This document shows, piece by piece, positions 6,221-7,017 of a stretch of DNA of 7,017 nucleotides. The position numbers and the translations under genes were made by a program. The stretch spans positions 1-7,017 of the forward strand of contig QEUW01000388.1 in NCBI GenBank assembly GCA_003577005.1, in the 5' to 3' direction. Origin of the DNA: Chloroflexota bacterium (GTDB lineage Bacteria; Chloroflexota; Anaerolineae; Caldilineales; Caldilineaceae). Positions within the stretch are counted from its first letter, which is position 1, and every line of letters begins with the position of its first letter. The notes under the pieces were generated by a model that saw only the letters and a list, made by a program, of their open reading frames with translations, was not told where the DNA came from and searched no databases.

Positions 6221-7017
6221 ATGACCACACCTTTTTTTGAACAGGCAGACCTCTTTGGCGTCGAAGGCCAGGACGTCCACCGCATCCCTTCCCTGGTCGT
6301 GTCGGCACGCGGCACGGTCTTGGCCTTTTGCAACCGGCGCATGGGCAGCGCCGCCGACCACGGCTTTGACAACCATCTGGCGCTGCGCCGCAGCCTCGAC
6401 GACGGCAAGAGTTGGGAGCCGGTGCAGGTGCTGGTGGCCCAGCCCGGCTGGCAGGCCGCCATTGGCAACGCTGTGGTCGACCACCAGACCGGCGCCATCA
6501 TGGTGATCTACTCCTATATGCCCACAGTGGGGGGTATCACCGAGCAAGAGATCGTCGAGCAGACGCGCACGCCGCCCGATCATCCTGACGCCGGAACCTA
6601 CATCCTGCGCAGCACCGACGAGGGCGCGACCTGGCAGGCGGCGCGGCTGGCGCTGGCCCCCAACCGCTGGGGGCTGGTGGGGTCGACGCACGGCAGCGGG
6701 CCGGGCATCCAGTTGCGCTACAGCCCCTATGCTGGGCGGTTGGTGATGCCGGCGCGCGTGTGGACGCAGCCGGTCTTCGACCTACGCCGCTTTACGCACA
6801 ACTGCGTGATCTACAGCGACGACGGCGGGACGACTTGGCAGACGGGCAGGCTGGCGCAGGCGGGGACGGGCGAAGGCGCGCTGGTCGAGACCGTCGGCGG
6901 CGCGCTCTATCTCAACTCGCGCACCTATCACCGCACGGGTTGGCGTATGACGGCGCAGAGCTGTGACGGCGGCGAGAGCTTCGCCGGCTTTGGCTGGGAC
7001 ACCGCCCTGAGCGAGCC
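6221..7017 (+). CDS. Sialidase-fold exo-hydrolase (GH33-like, BNR/Asp-box), 3' end outside window
   Basis: This is a six-bladed-propeller sialidase-type enzyme, 265 codons visible. The start motif HRIPSLV places the first triad arginine at R21. Asp-box repeats (S-x-D-x-G-x-x-W/F) occur at 58-65, 131-138, 199-206 and 247-254. D46 in SAADHG is the likely acid/base, E218 or E223 (GEGALVE) the likely base that activates the nucleophilic Tyr, and R234 (LNSR) the second triad arginine. The third arginine and the Tyr would lie past the window edge. The Glu usual in the AFxEGR motif is Asn (N38, AFCNRR). There is no signal peptide, so it should act in the cytoplasm on imported oligosaccharide. ATG 6221 is 5 nt after the binding-protein stop and lacks its own Shine-Dalgarno, implying translational coupling. 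Removal of terminal sialic acid is the default prediction, but related BNR-repeat families act on other acidic sugars, so substrate is moderately uncertain. Confidence 0.85.
   Translation, partial: MTTPFFEQADLFGVEGQDVHRIPSLVVSARGTVLAFCNRRMGSAADHGFDNHLALRRSLDDGKSWEPVQVLVAQPGWQAAIGNAVVDHQTGAIMVIYSYMPTVGGITEQEIVEQTRTPPDHPDAGTYILRSTDEGATWQAARLALAPNRWGLVGSTHGSGPGIQLRYSPYAGRLVMPARVWTQPVFDLRRFTHNCVIYSDDGGTTWQTGRLAQAGTGEGALVETVGGALYLNSRTYHRTGWRMTAQSCDGGESFAGFGWDTALSE

Overview
The window is about 60% G+C bacterial DNA. It looks like a glycan-utilisation island from a Chloroflexota-type organism (Anaerolineae or Caldilineae are my best guess). The reasons are a Tat-exported, lipid-anchored sugar-binding protein, GntR-type local regulators, carbohydrate hydrolases without signal peptides, and a decayed ISKra4-like transposase. 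The taxonomic guess is inference; no rRNA or other marker gene is present.

Layout. Minus strand, reading right to left from about 3100: a promoter (3073-3101); a GntR/HutC-type repressor (2225-3007); a decayed SIS-domain phosphosugar-binding gene (1926-2225, with traces to about 2303) carrying an in-frame TGA; and a GH89 alpha-N-acetylglucosaminidase (start 1875) that runs off the left edge. Centre (3329-3680): fragments of an ISKra4-like transposase in three frames. Plus strand: a near-consensus sigma-70 promoter (3693-3721) overlapped by a dyad; a FadR/FCD-type GntR regulator (3804-4556); a 105-nt gap with a strong inverted repeat (4588-4618); a Tat/lipoprotein ABC sugar-binding protein (4662-6215); and, 5 nt later, a sialidase-fold hydrolase that runs off the right edge.

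How the genes may work together (inference). The lipoprotein would capture an oligosaccharide outside the cell for an ABC importer whose permeases are not in this window. The sialidase-like enzyme and the GH89 exo-glycosidase, neither with a visible export signal, would then trim it in the cytoplasm. Sialic acid and alpha-GlcNAc caps together point to mucin-like or glycosaminoglycan-like host or matrix glycans. The lost SIS protein would have handled an amino-sugar phosphate. Each divergent arm has its own GntR-family regulator with a dyad beside its promoter. The transposase remnant lies between the two arms and may have split what was once a shared divergent control region.

I saw no rRNA, tRNA, CRISPR array or replication origin, and no clearly undescribed system. 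The most unusual points are the eroded SIS gene fused against the end of the repressor gene, the two regulator-associated dyads, and the pairing of GH89 with a cytoplasmic sialidase.
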